The notes: a model not told the origin generated them from the sequence alone. A DNA stretch of 64,000 nt from Aquimarina aquimarini (GCF_900299535.1 NZ_OMKE01000023.1:62001-126000); one strand, 5' to 3'. Shown: positions 8,025 to 17,006, counted from the first letter of the stretch. Program-made: numbers and translations.

Positions 8025-8642
8025 CTACTTAGCACCAGCTTTACGTTGTTTGTTGATTTCATCTTGAAGTTTACGCATTACTTTTTGTTCTCGTTCTAAT
8101 GCTCTACGTCTATGTTCTTCAAATTCTGCTTCTGTTTCAGCTAGTGTTTTTCTAGCTTGTAGAGTAATTGCATTACTGTTTTTGAATTTATAGACAAAGA
8201 AACTTAGTAGGGCCAAAAGAACACCAACTATAACCCACATGATTGTTTTATAGCTTGATTTAGTAAGTCCTGCGCCAAAAAAACTAATACTATCTTTTTC
8301 CTGGGTAACGGTAGTTAGGTTTCCGTTCACTTTGGCAAGGGATTCTTCAAGGTTAGTTATAGTAGCTTTTTGTTCGTCAATCTTTTGGTTGGTAGTATTC
8401 AGTTTTGATTCTAATGTTTTAATAGAATCTATGGTGTTCGATTTTAATTTATTAAGCCAGATAAGTTTTACTACTTTGTATTCTTGGTACTTACCAGACT
8501 TTTTTATTACCATATCAAATTGTCCCTTGATCTTTTCTTTTTTTAATGCATCGGTAACAGTTATGTTTTCTTCCTGCGCATATGAGGTATGGAAAAAAGA
8601 TAAGAGTAGTGTTAAGACTAGTAGGTATTGCGGTAATTTCAT
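8025..8642 (-). CDS. Envelope-anchored coiled-coil protein of unknown function
   Basis: This 205-residue protein has a signal peptide (about 1-22, ending SYAQ), a periplasmic region with a coiled coil (about 75-115, rich in K, E, T and N), a single membrane segment (about 133-151) and a highly charged C-terminal helix (about 165-205). I do not recognise an enzyme domain. It lies upstream of trmD on the same strand. My recollection is that flavobacterial homologues in this position sometimes carry a tRNA methyltransferase label in databases, which would be a transfer from the neighbour, because no knot or SAM motif is present here. A structural or scaffold role in the envelope is a guess. Confidence 0.8.
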   Translation of the reverse strand: MKLPQYLLVLTLLLSFFHTSYAQEENITVTDALKKEKIKGQFDMVIKKSGKYQEYKVVKLIWLNKLKSNTIDSIKTLESKLNTTNQKIDEQKATITNLEESLAKVNGNLTTVTQEKDSISFFGAGLTKSSYKTIMWVIVGVLLALLSFFVYKFKNSNAITLQARKTLAETEAEFEEHRRRALEREQKVMRKLQDEINKQRKAGAK

Positions 8643-8926
8643 GTTGTTATTCTTAATTTTAATCGTCGGATATAATATCTCTACAATGAGTAGTAGTTAG
8701 AGAGCAAAAATAACTAATAGTGTATAAGTAGAGCGATATTATGAGTTGTTTCTTTTTTGAATATTAATTTCTTCTGTAACGATAATAAATGTACGATATT
8801 GTAAGTGATTATAAAGTTTTTTCTATAGGAATTTATAGAGATAAGGTTTGTAGGTTGTTTTATTGTAAGAAGATATTTAAGTTGTTTTTTGAATATAGAT
8901 AGCTGTTCTATTCTATGAATAAGCAT
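8643..8926. other. Gene-free AT-rich spacer
   Basis: Between the coiled-coil gene start and the GAPDH terminator I see no supportable gene. A 70-codon minus-strand frame at 8714-8926 has low-complexity, hydrophobic/Ile-Lys-rich composition and no recognisable pattern, so I do not call it. Confidence 0.5.
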
Positions 8927-8966
8927 AAAAAAAGCTGGTAATCAATGAAAACCAGCTTAGTTTTTT
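8927..8966 (-). terminator. Terminator of the GAPDH gene
   Basis: An 8-bp stem (AAGCTGGT at 8932-8939, ACCAGCTT at 8951-8958) is flanked by A and T runs. Read on the minus strand it gives stem, loop and poly-T about 25 bp after the GAPDH stop codon. Confidence 0.8.
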
Positions 8967-8981
8967 GTAAATAGCTATTTG

Positions 8982-10430
8982 CTAGTAGTAGGTAAAACGT
9001 CTTACTTTTGCAATATATTTTGATAATCGTATTACTTGATGGCTATAGCCATATTCGTTATCATACCAGATGTATAAAATAGCGTTATTTCCTTTTGAAT
9101 CAACAATAGTTGCGTTGCTGTCGTATATAGAAGGAGCTGAGGAACCAATAATATCACTAGATACTAATTCGTTATCAAGAGAATATTTTATTTGTTCTAC
9201 CAAATTTCCTTCAAGAGCATATTTTTTAAGGATAGCATTCATACTCTCTTTAGACGTTTTTTTATCTAAATTAAGGTTTAAGATTGCTAAAGACCCATTT
9301 GGTACAGGAACACGTATAGCATTAGAGGTTAATTTTCCTTCAAAACTAGGTAATGCTTTAGAAACTGCTTTTCCAGCTCCTGTTTCAGTTATTACCATGT
9401 TTAGAGCGGCTGCACGACCTCTTCTATATTTATTATGCATATTATCAACTAGGTTTTGATCATTGGTGTATGCATGTATGGTTTCTAGGTGACCATTGAC
9501 TACCCCAAAACTTTCGTCTACCGCTTGTAGGATAGGAGTGATTGCATTGGTGGTACATGAGGCTGCAGAAAAAATATCTATTTTATCTGGATCATTCTCT
9601 TTGTGGTTAACTCCATGAACAATATTAGGAATTCCTTTTCCTGGAGCGGTAAGTAGTACTTTATCAATACCTTTTGCTGCCAAATGACGACTAAGTGCTT
9701 CTTTATCTCTAAAAGCTCCTGTGTTATCAATAAGTAATGCGTCCTTGATACCAAATTCTGTATAATCGATATCTTCTGGGTTGTTGGCACTAATGACTTT
9801 TACAGTAGTTCCATTTATAATTAGTGCACTGTTTTGCAAATCTATTTCTACAGTACCAGCAAAATCTCCATGCACAGAATCACTTCTTAGAAGTGATGCT
9901 CTTTTTTCTAATACGTCTTGAGTAATAGCTCCTCTGGTAACGATGGCTCTAAGTCTAAGTTGGCTTCCTTTGCCAGTAATGGTCATTAATTCTCTAGCAA
10001 CCAAACGACCAATTCTTCCAAATCCATATAAAACTACATCTTTTGGAGAAATAGGTTTAAATTTCTTAGCGTCTTTAAGTTTGTCTTGTACAAAACCATT
10101 TATAGATCCGTATTCATCACTAGCTAAATGGTATTCATAAGTAAGTTTACCAATATCTAATTTTGATGGAGGTAAATTCATTAATTTGATAGCTTGTGCG
10201 ATTTCTACAGAATCAAAAATTGAAATAGGTTTTTGTACAAACTCACCTGCATATTCATGTAAATTGATAATTTCGCTTACGTTTTTATCAATTAACTGAT
10301 TTCGAAAAAGTACCAACTCTATAGAGTTGTCGTACCAAAGATCACTTACAGTCTTTATAAATGCTACAGTTGCGCGACGTCTGTCTGCCTGAAAGGCTAA
10401 TTCTTTTTCATAAACTTCGTTAGAGCTCAT
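8982..10430 (-). CDS. Glyceraldehyde-3-phosphate dehydrogenase, long form
   Basis: This glycolytic enzyme converts glyceraldehyde 3-phosphate, NAD(P) and phosphate to 1,3-bisphosphoglycerate. At 482 residues it is about 145 longer than ordinary GapA. The extra part is an N-terminal helical extension (about 1-128) before the nucleotide-binding motif YGFGRIGR (135-142). The catalytic Cys292 lies in SAASCTTNAITP. Downstream hallmarks such as HAYTNDQN and the C-terminal WYDNEYGYSHQV are intact. A second, long GAPDH class of this kind is common in Bacteroidota. Whether it runs glycolytically or gluconeogenically cannot be read from the sequence. A TACTTTTG promoter element lies about 35 bp upstream. 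Confidence 0.93.
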   Translation of the reverse strand: MSSNEVYEKELAFQADRRRATVAFIKTVSDLWYDNSIELVLFRNQLIDKNVSEIINLHEYAGEFVQKPISIFDSVEIAQAIKLMNLPPSKLDIGKLTYEYHLASDEYGSINGFVQDKLKDAKKFKPISPKDVVLYGFGRIGRLVARELMTITGKGSQLRLRAIVTRGAITQDVLEKRASLLRSDSVHGDFAGTVEIDLQNSALIINGTTVKVISANNPEDIDYTEFGIKDALLIDNTGAFRDKEALSRHLAAKGIDKVLLTAPGKGIPNIVHGVNHKENDPDKIDIFSAASCTTNAITPILQAVDESFGVVNGHLETIHAYTNDQNLVDNMHNKYRRGRAAALNMVITETGAGKAVSKALPSFEGKLTSNAIRVPVPNGSLAILNLNLDKKTSKESMNAILKKYALEGNLVEQIKYSLDNELVSSDIIGSSAPSIYDSNATIVDSKGNNAILYIWYDNEYGYSHQVIRLSKYIAKVRRFTYY

Positions 10431-10464
10431 AATATGTTGTGTTTTAAAGTCTTGAAATTTCGTG

Positions 10465-10472
10465 CAAAAGTA
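10465..10472 (-). promoter_or_regulatory. Candidate -7 element of the GAPDH gene
   Basis: The minus strand reads TACTTTTG, a match to TAnnTTTG, about 35 bp before the GAPDH ATG. I see no convincing TTTG -33 element at the right distance, so this is a partial match. Confidence 0.4.
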
Positions 10473-10504
10473 TATATTTCAAACGTTTTCGGGAAGCCTT
10501 TTGT

Positions 10505-10541
10505 GAAAAAAATCCCATTACTTTTTAAAAATAATGGGATT
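10505..10541 (-). terminator. Terminator of the htrA-family gene
   Basis: A 10-bp stem (AATCCCATTA at 10511-10520, TAATGGGATT at 10532-10541) has an almost self-complementary loop. It is followed on the minus strand by a seven-base T run. It sits 29 bp after the protease stop and upstream of the GAPDH promoter. Confidence 0.85.
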
Positions 10542-10569
10542 GGCTGTTCTAACGATGCTTTTTGTGTCT

Positions 10570-11991
10570 TTATTGAAATACAAATTCTCTTTTTTGCCCA
10601 TTGCGACCCACAAGGCTAATCGTTATGTCTTCATCTTTATATTTACTCTCTATAATCTCTTTTACTTGGAGAACATTTTTTACCTTTTTGCCATCTATTT
10701 CACTTATGACAAGTCCTTCAAGGTTATACCTTTTCATTCTAGGGCTTAAAGCTTTACTAATTATTACCCCGTGATCTAGATTGAATTTTTTTAAGTAGTC
10801 TTCACTAGGAGGGTTTCTAACTTCTACACCAACATCATTTATATTGTATTTTTGAATCTCGTATTTTGACAAGGTAACGGGTAAGGTTACTTCTTTGTTT
10901 TTTCTCAATACTTTGACATTAATAACATCCTTAGGTCTTTTACTGTTTACATACCCTGTTAAGTCTGAGAATTTTTTTATTGGTAGGCCATCGATTTCTT
11001 TAATAACATCTCCCTCAGAAAGTCCTGCTTTTTTTGCTCCGCTATCATCAGCAACAGATTGTACAAAAACTCCTTGAGAAACAGAAATGTCATATTTTTC
11101 CATTACAGTTTCATTAATAGTTCCTCCAGTGATTCCCAAGATACCACGTTGTACTCCTCCAAATTCAATAATGTCTTCCATTATTTTTTTAACGTTGTTT
11201 GATGGAACAGCAAATGCATATCCTACATAACTTCCTGTTTGAGAAGTTATGGCTGTGTTTATACCGATCAATTCTCCTCTGGTGTTTACTAATGCTCCAC
11301 CGCTGTTTCCAGGGTTGATAGCTGCATCAGTTTGTATAAAAGACTGGATAGTATCATCTGATTCGTTTAAGTCTCTGGATTTTGCACTTATAATACCAGC
11401 AGTAACAGTAGAGGTTAAGTTAAAAGGGTTTCCTACGGCCAATACCCATTCTCCAATTTTGGCAGTATTAGAGTCTCCAAAAGGGATGTAGGACAGCTCT
11501 TCTTCTGCATCTATTTTGAGTAATGCAATATCAGATTCAGGTGCAGTACCTACGATTTCAGCTTTATAAGATTTGTTGTTGTTTAGTGTTATTTCTAAAT
11601 CAGTAGCTCCATCAATAACATGATTATTAGTTACGATATAACCATCTTTTGTAATGATCACTCCAGATCCAGCACCTTTGATTCTTCTTTCTTGTGTTCC
11701 TCCGTTTCTGAAAAATTCCATTAAATTTCTAGGAGTTCTCGAGATACCGTATTGTTTTACATGTACTACTGCATTTACCGTCTTTTCTGCGGCTAAAGAG
11801 AAATCAGTGCTAGCGATAGGTGTGCTTATAGCGTTTGTATTGGTAAGCGTATAATTTGTAGGGATCAAATTAGTCTTGTTTTCATCTTCATTAACAGCTA
11901 TAGTTTTTGATTCAAAAAACATTTTGTAGGCACCAAGAGTAAATGCCCCAGCGATTATAGCTACGACCAATAAGTTCAAAAATCTTTTCAT
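10570..11991 (-). CDS. Periplasmic HtrA/DegQ-type serine protease-chaperone
   Basis: This 473-residue Do-type protease handles misfolded envelope proteins. An N-terminal anchor or signal segment covers about 7-24. The trypsin-like domain carries the triad His124 (TNNHVIDG), Asp154 (SDIALLKI) and Ser230 (NPGNSGGAL). Two PDZ domains follow at about 285-375 and 385-473. It is transcribed alone, with a hairpin terminator after it and a divergent dapF promoter before it. The family's common stress regulation is not visible as a specific motif here. All catalytic residues are present, so it should be active. Confidence 0.95.
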   Translation of the reverse strand: MKRFLNLLVVAIIAGAFTLGAYKMFFESKTIAVNEDENKTNLIPTNYTLTNTNAISTPIASTDFSLAAEKTVNAVVHVKQYGISRTPRNLMEFFRNGGTQERRIKGAGSGVIITKDGYIVTNNHVIDGATDLEITLNNNKSYKAEIVGTAPESDIALLKIDAEEELSYIPFGDSNTAKIGEWVLAVGNPFNLTSTVTAGIISAKSRDLNESDDTIQSFIQTDAAINPGNSGGALVNTRGELIGINTAITSQTGSYVGYAFAVPSNNVKKIMEDIIEFGGVQRGILGITGGTINETVMEKYDISVSQGVFVQSVADDSGAKKAGLSEGDVIKEIDGLPIKKFSDLTGYVNSKRPKDVINVKVLRKNKEVTLPVTLSKYEIQKYNINDVGVEVRNPPSEDYLKKFNLDHGVIISKALSPRMKRYNLEGLVISEIDGKKVKNVLQVKEIIESKYKDEDITISLVGRNGQKREFVFQ

Positions 11992-12128
11992 TTTCTTTTC
12001 TTTATTTGTTTGACTTAGTTAATTATCAATATAAATAGACTGGTATTAACTTTTAAAATTACAATTATGGTACATTTTTTATGATATTTAACTCACAATT
12101 AACAACAGTTTTTTGTGAACATTCTTTG

Positions 12129-12136
12129 TACCTTTG
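12129..12136 (+). promoter_or_regulatory. Candidate -7 element of the dapF operon
   Basis: TACCTTTG matches TAnnTTTG and lies 21 bp before the dapF ATG at 12158. The nearest upstream TTTG is only 13 nt away, shorter than usual. The element overlaps an in-frame TTG at 12134, which argues against using that TTG as the start codon. Confidence 0.45.
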
Positions 12137-12157
12137 TCTCTAATAATTAAATGCACA

Positions 12158-12943
12158 ATGACACTTACTTTTTATAAATATCAAGGTACGGGCAATGATT
12201 TTGTGATCATTGATAATAGAGAATCTATTCTCTCCAAAAATAATACCAAATTATTTGCTAGACTTTGTGACAGGAAATTTGGCATAGGTGCAGATGGGTT
12301 AATGTTATTAGAACTTCCTCAAAATGAAGAAGATGATTTTACAATGGTGTATTTTAATGCAGATGGTAATGAAAGTTCTATGTGTGGTAATGGAGGAAGG
12401 TGTTTAGTAGCTTTTGCGGCATTTTTAGGTATTGTAAAAAATAAAGCTGTATTTACTGCAATAGATGGAAAACACGAAGCGGTACTTGATGAAGGGTTGG
12501 TTCATTTACAGATGCAAGATGTGTCTACAATAGAAAAATATGAAAATCATTTGTTTTTAGATACAGGTTCTCCTCACCATGTAGAAATGGTAAAGAATAT
12601 TACTGATTATGATGTTTTTAATGAAGGAAAAAGAATTAGGAGTGGAAATCCATATTATGAGAAAGGGAGTAATGTAAATTTTGTAGAAAAGATAAATGAA
12701 AATGAATTTGCAGTGCGTACTTATGAGAGAGGAGTAGAGGATGAAACCCTATCCTGCGGTACAGGAGTTACTGCTGTAGCGCTTTCTATGTATGAAACTA
12801 AACTAACTTCTGGACAAGAGATCAGGGTGAATACTCAAGGAGGGGAGCTCAAGGTTACTTTTAAAAAAACAAAAGAAGGATATAGAGAGATCTTTTTGAT
12901 AGGACCAGCGGAGCAGGTTTTTAAAGGAGAAATATCATGTTGA
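12158..12943 (+). CDS. dapF: Diaminopimelate epimerase
   Basis: DapF interconverts LL- and meso-diaminopimelate for lysine and peptidoglycan synthesis. From ATG 12158 the protein has 261 residues and begins MTLTFYKYQGTGNDF, the family's standard N-terminus. A TTG at 12134 would add eight residues but lies inside the promoter element. The two catalytic cysteines are Cys76 (NESSMCGNGGRC) and Cys200 (DETLSCGTG). The stop overlaps the next gene by 7 bp, so dapF, an acetyltransferase and mltG form one translationally coupled operon. The pairing links precursor supply with peptidoglycan remodelling. Confidence 0.97.
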   Translation: MTLTFYKYQGTGNDFVIIDNRESILSKNNTKLFARLCDRKFGIGADGLMLLELPQNEEDDFTMVYFNADGNESSMCGNGGRCLVAFAAFLGIVKNKAVFTAIDGKHEAVLDEGLVHLQMQDVSTIEKYENHLFLDTGSPHHVEMVKNITDYDVFNEGKRIRSGNPYYEKGSNVNFVEKINENEFAVRTYERGVEDETLSCGTGVTAVALSMYETKLTSGQEIRVNTQGGELKVTFKKTKEGYREIFLIGPAEQVFKGEISC

Positions 12944-13464
12944 CATTAAAAGGTGAAAAAATATACCTGCGGGCTCTAGAGCCTGAGGATCTCGATTTTA
13001 TTTATAGTGTAGAGAATGATGAGCAAGTTTGGGAAATGAGTTCTACGCAAACACCATATTCTAGATTTTTGATCAAACAATATTTAGAAAATGCTCACAA
13101 AGATATATATGAAGTAAAACAACTGCGATTAGTTATATCTTCTCATGATCATGTTACCTTGGGATTGATAGATTTATTTGATTTTGATCCCATGCATAAC
13201 AGAGCTGGAGTTGGGATTTTGATTGTAGAGAAAGAGAATAGAGGTAAAGGGTATGGAGCAGAAGCTTTAGAGCTTATTGCAAATTATGGTTTCACACACC
13301 TTCATTTACATCAATTATATGCGAATATTGCAGAAGATAATATGGCAAGTATTAAATTGTTTGAAAATAGAGGATTTACAAAAGTAGGAGTCAAGAAAGA
13401 ATGGAATTTGGTAAAGGACGTTTATAAAGATGAATTTTTATATCAATTAATATATGTACATTAA
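12937..13464 (+). CDS. GNAT family N-acetyltransferase (RimJ/RimL-like)
   Basis: This 175-residue protein has the GNAT fold. The acetyl-CoA loop is ENRGKGYGAEAL (about 97-108), and the C-terminal ENRGFTKVGVKKEW segment is typical of the RimJ/RimL/SpeG branch that acetylates N-termini or small amines. The substrate cannot be told from sequence. It is the middle gene of the dapF-GNAT-mltG operon and overlaps dapF by 7 bp and mltG by 11 bp, so expression is coupled to peptidoglycan genes. A role in that pathway is not shown by the sequence. Confidence 0.88.
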   Translation: MLTLKGEKIYLRALEPEDLDFIYSVENDEQVWEMSSTQTPYSRFLIKQYLENAHKDIYEVKQLRLVISSHDHVTLGLIDLFDFDPMHNRAGVGILIVEKENRGKGYGAEALELIANYGFTHLHLHQLYANIAEDNMASIKLFENRGFTKVGVKKEWNLVKDVYKDEFLYQLIYVH

Positions 13465-14497
13465 AAAAATATTATTAGCTATAGCCTTAGTGGGGTTAAT
13501 TGTAGGAGGGATTTTTGCGTATAACGTATATCAGGCAGTTTTTTCTCCGAATACAAATTTTGATAAAGAAACATCTGTTGTTTATATCCCTTCAGGGGCT
13601 ACTTATACTGAGCTTATTGAAATTATAAGCCCTGTTGTAAAAGATATTTATAGCTTTGATAAAATTGCCAGAAGAAAAGGATATATAAAAAATATCAAAG
13701 CTGGGAAATATGTCCTGAAAAAAGGTCTTAATAATAATGAGATTGTAAATGTTTTACGAAGTAAAAACTCACCAATTCATGTGAGTTTTAATAATCAGGA
13801 ACGGTTAGAGAATCTTGCTGGTAGAATTGCTGTGCAAATAGAGGCCGATAGTATTTCTTTACTTAAAGCATTTAAAGATTCTTCTTTTTTAGATGCCAAT
13901 GGTTTTTCAGAAGAAACCGCTTTGGTTATGTATGTTCCTAATAAATACGAATTCTTTTGGAATACATCTGCCATACAATATAGAGATAGAATGTTGGCTG
14001 AGTATAAAAGATTTTGGAATAAATCTCGTTTAGCAAAGGCAAAAAAAATTGGGCTAACACAACATGAGGTTGTGACAATTGCATCTATTGTGCAAAAAGA
14101 GACAGCTAAGGTTGATGAACGACCAAGAGTTGCAGGTGTGTACATGAATCGACATAATAATGGATGGAAGTTAGATGCAGATCCTACCGTTATTTATGCT
14201 ATAAAAAAGCACCGTAATGATTGGGATACTGTTATAAAACGAGTTTTGTACAAAGATTTAGAATTGGATAGTCCTTATAATACATATAAAAATATATCAT
14301 TACCTCCTGGGCCAATAACGATGCCAGATATTTCATCAATAGATGCTGTTCTTTCTTATGAAAAACATGAGTATTACTTTTTTGTTGCCAATGTAGAGAA
14401 TTTTGGATATCATAAGTTTGCTAAAACTATGGCGCAACATAATCGCAATAAAAAACAGTATATAGACTGGATCAATAAAAAAGGAATAAGACGATAA
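13454..14497 (+). CDS. mltG: Endolytic peptidoglycan transglycosylase MltG
   Basis: MltG cuts nascent glycan strands at the inner membrane and so sets strand length. This 347-residue protein has a short cytoplasmic tail, one membrane segment (about 5-25), a LysM-like subdomain (about 40-105) and the YceG catalytic domain. The conserved motif is IASIVQKETA with Glu216, the probable catalytic acid, followed by DPTVIYAI and LPPGPI. It overlaps the end of the GNAT gene by 11 bp. A 348-bp spacer with no other gene follows. Confidence 0.95.
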   Translation: MYIKKILLAIALVGLIVGGIFAYNVYQAVFSPNTNFDKETSVVYIPSGATYTELIEIISPVVKDIYSFDKIARRKGYIKNIKAGKYVLKKGLNNNEIVNVLRSKNSPIHVSFNNQERLENLAGRIAVQIEADSISLLKAFKDSSFLDANGFSEETALVMYVPNKYEFFWNTSAIQYRDRMLAEYKRFWNKSRLAKAKKIGLTQHEVVTIASIVQKETAKVDERPRVAGVYMNRHNNGWKLDADPTVIYAIKKHRNDWDTVIKRVLYKDLELDSPYNTYKNISLPPGPITMPDISSIDAVLSYEKHEYYFFVANVENFGYHKFAKTMAQHNRNKKQYIDWINKKGIRR

Positions 14498-14845
14498 TTA
14501 GACTCTTTTTTTGTAGGAAAAATCAAAGGAAATTTTCTTTGATTATAGAAGAATGCGATAAACTTATTAACAAAAAGCCATTTTTTTGTGAATAATAACA
14601 TAATTAAGCTTTTTAGTTTTATTCGGTTAAAAGACTTGATTTGACGTTTAAGTGTTTTTTTTTAACATAAAAGTGTTCCTTTTTTATGGTTTTAGACTTC
14701 TTTTTTTGTGTAAATACCTGTTTTTCAGTAATATAATTGTTTTAACACTTCTTTCTTCTTATTTTTTAAAAAAGTTGTACATTTGCACGGCAAAAATTTA
14801 AGTAGTGGGGGACGTTTTTATGATGGCTACTTAGAAATTTTTTAT
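14498..14845. other. Spacer between mltG and the lysozyme-fold gene
   Basis: No gene is supported here. It holds a near-palindrome AATCAAAG (14521-14528) / CTTTGATT (14537-14544), perhaps a weak hairpin after mltG. A TACATTTG promoter element lies at 14778-14785, and the rest is T-rich sequence. Confidence 0.45.
14778..14785 (+). promoter_or_regulatory. Candidate -7 element for the lysozyme-fold gene
   Basis: TACATTTG matches TAnnTTTG, but no clear TTTG is found 17-20 nt upstream. It implies transcription starting near 14790. That excludes the in-frame TTG at 14783 as a start codon and favours ATG 14846. Confidence 0.45.
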
Positions 14846-15490
14846 ATGATAAAAAGGATAGTGGGATTATCTGGAATACTTACAATTGGGGGTATATTCT
14901 TATTGAGTTTTACAACAGAAGAAAGTATTGATCTTAGTTCTTATAGTACTGAAGGTTTAGACTTGTATTATGTTGCTCCTAATTTTAGTGAAATAGAGGA
15001 AGAGGAGTTGTTTTTTGCTCCTGAACTTGGAAGATCTTATGTAGGGTTTAAAGAAGCTCTTGCGTTTAAGGAGTCTAGAGGTGATTATGGTGTTGTAAAT
15101 CAATTTGGTTATTTGGGGAAATACCAATTTGGGATAAATACTTTAGCTTTAATTGGTCTTAAGAAGATCGGTAGGAATGAGTTTCTTAATGATCCTGCTT
15201 TGCAAGAAAAAGCGTTTTATGCCAATCTTTCTAGAAATAAATGGATTTTACGTAGAGATATTCAGTGGTTTGATGGTAAAGTGATTAATGGGGTTAAGGT
15301 TACTGAATCGGGGATTCTTGCTGCAGCTCATTTATCAGGCCCTGGTTCTGTGAAGAAATATGTGCGTAGTGGTGGAGTAGAAGGTTTTTCTGATGCCTTT
15401 GGTACTACAATTCGTTATTATATGAAGCGTTTTGGTGGGTATGACACTTCTTTTGTTGTTCCTGATAGGAGAGCAAAAGTGATTTTTTGA
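14846..15490 (+). CDS. Lysozyme-fold (SLT-like) exported protein
   Basis: From ATG 14846 the protein has 214 residues, with an N-terminal membrane or signal segment (about 5-22) and an acidic linker. The domain at about 65-205 resembles soluble lytic transglycosylases. AFKESRGDYGVVN (about 73-85) holds a candidate catalytic Glu76, GYLGKYQFG (about 88-96) sits where the SLT family has its GxxGxxQ motif, and AAHLSGPGSVKKYV resembles the helical core. It probably acts on cell-wall glycan, although the family match is distant. A peptidoglycan-binding role without cleavage is possible. It is monocistronic and convergent with the methylase gene. Confidence 0.7.
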   Translation: MIKRIVGLSGILTIGGIFLLSFTTEESIDLSSYSTEGLDLYYVAPNFSEIEEEELFFAPELGRSYVGFKEALAFKESRGDYGVVNQFGYLGKYQFGINTLALIGLKKIGRNEFLNDPALQEKAFYANLSRNKWILRRDIQWFDGKVINGVKVTESGILAAAHLSGPGSVKKYVRSGGVEGFSDAFGTTIRYYMKRFGGYDTSFVVPDRRAKVIF

Positions 15491-15503
15491 TTATATAAAA
15501 GCA

Positions 15504-16235
15504 TTAATCTTTTTGTATAATATATATGGTAGGTCTTTTGTGAAGGTCTACTGTTTCTTCTTTTTTCCATTCTTTTATTGTTTTGGTTACTATGAACTCT
15601 GTAGTAAGTGTGATATCACATGCAATACATAATCGGGTGTTGTCATGTAGTATTGTTATGAGGTCAAGAAACATTTTGTCGTTTCTGTAGGGGGTTTCTA
15701 TAAATATCTGTGATTGATTTTTTTCAAAAGAAGTTCTTTCGAGGTGTTTGATGGTGGATTTTCTCTCGTTTTTGTCTATCGGTAAGTATCCGTTAAAAGT
15801 AAAGTTTTGTCCATTCATTCCACTACTCATCATTGCTAGTAAGATAGAGGAGGGGCCAACAAGTGGAGTTACTTTTATTCCTTTTTCATGAGCAATTCTT
15901 ACAACTTCTGCTCCAGGATCTGCAATTCCAGGGCATCCAGCGTCAGAAAGAAGTCCGATTGATTCTCCGTTAAGACATGGAGTTAGGTATTCTGGAATCT
16001 CAGAAATATCAGTATACTTATTGACTGTATTTATGATTAGAGAGCGTTGAGATTTACTGGGGCTTACTTTTTTAATAAACCTTCTTGCTGGTTTCTCGTT
16101 CTCTGCTATATAGTGGTTAACTTGTTCTAGTACCTTTTTGATTGATATAGGAAGTACTTCTAGTGGGACATCGTCTCCTAATCGTGTAGGGATTAGGTAT
16201 AGTCTTCCTTTGGGATCTAGGGGGTTGGGTTCCAT
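15504..16235 (-). CDS. RsmI-like SAM-dependent tetrapyrrole-methylase family protein
   Basis: This 243-residue protein has the family's motifs: GRLYLIPTRLGD at the N-terminus, GLLSDAGCPGIADPG (about 92-106), TPLVGPSSILLAMMSSG and NGYLP. RsmI methylates the 2'-O of C1402 in 16S rRNA. This one is shorter than classical RsmI (about 280 residues) and seems to be a divergent second branch seen in Bacteroidota, so the exact target is uncertain. SAM binding is well supported. It is transcribed alone on the minus strand with about 210 bp of empty spacer upstream. Confidence 0.85.
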   Translation of the reverse strand: MEPNPLDPKGRLYLIPTRLGDDVPLEVLPISIKKVLEQVNHYIAENEKPARRFIKKVSPSKSQRSLIINTVNKYTDISEIPEYLTPCLNGESIGLLSDAGCPGIADPGAEVVRIAHEKGIKVTPLVGPSSILLAMMSSGMNGQNFTFNGYLPIDKNERKSTIKHLERTSFEKNQSQIFIETPYRNDKMFLDLITILHDNTRLCIACDITLTTEFIVTKTIKEWKKEETVDLHKRPTIYIIQKD

Positions 16236-16444
16236 AGGTTGTGTTGTAGCTTATTTTGATAAAGATTTTCTTGTTGTATACGCTAGTTTTACTGTGTTAA
16301 AAGTTAAAAAAGGAATACTGAATTTGAGTTAATCTTTATGGGTTGAAAATATTTTTTATATGTGTTGTTTACTAAAATAGTGTTATTTTTCTATACTAAC
16401 GTTATTATTTGTGATGATAGTATGAGGTAGGTATTAGTAATTGG

Positions 16445-16909
16445 TTAATTTGTAGAGTTGAGTTTTGATGTGATAATATCACAAGCTTTGTCTAGCATTT
16501 GGAAGACATCTTCAAAACCTTTGTCTCCTCCGTAGTATGGGTCGGGGACATCAAGATTCTCGTTTGGGTAAAGTTCGTTAAGTATAAGCTGTACTTTGTT
16601 TTTGTCTTTATTATTAGATGCTATGTTGATTATATTTTGATAATTAGAGTTGTCCATAGCATATATGTAGTCGTATGTGTTGAAATCACTTGACTTGAAT
16701 TGTGCTGCTTTTTGAGATGTAATATCTATCCCGTTTTTTTTAGCAACTTCAATAGAGCGCAGGTCTGGTTTATTGCCAATATGGTAATTGCTGGTGCCAG
16801 AAGAAGATACACTGAATTTTGAGGAATCTAATTTGGATTGTAGTATACCTTCGGCTAATGGTGATCTGCATATATTGCCAAGGCATACCATTAAGATTTT
16901 TGTTTTCAT
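16445..16909 (-). CDS. Low-molecular-weight protein-tyrosine phosphatase
   Basis: At 154 residues this is a full-length LMW-PTP. The P-loop is CLGNICRS with nucleophile Cys9 and Arg15 near the N-terminus. The general acid is Asp123 in VPDPYYGG, and all of these are present. In bacteria the family removes phosphate from tyrosine kinases of capsule export, or from arginine-phosphate. No kinase or capsule genes lie nearby, so its partner is unknown. It sits about 100 bp downstream of dnaA on the same strand and may be cotranscribed with it. Confidence 0.93.
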   Translation of the reverse strand: MKTKILMVCLGNICRSPLAEGILQSKLDSSKFSVSSSGTSNYHIGNKPDLRSIEVAKKNGIDITSQKAAQFKSSDFNTYDYIYAMDNSNYQNIINIASNNKDKNKVQLILNELYPNENLDVPDPYYGGDKGFEDVFQMLDKACDIITSKLNSTN

Positions 16910-17006
16910 CTGTAATGCGGTATTAGGCTAATAATTGATTTTGTAAGTTGTGATGTATACAACTTGTTTGGTGAAATATTCTACCTGAGTTTATAGATGT
17001 GTGTTG

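Noticed and set aside
8714..8926. A 70-codon minus-strand frame between the coiled-coil protein and GAPDH genes
   Set aside because: Composition is low complexity, there is no recognisable motif, and it lies against a terminator.
14521..14544. Inverted repeat after mltG as a terminator
   Set aside because: The stem is short, has no T run after it and includes a mismatch near the loop, so it is noted only within the spacer entry.
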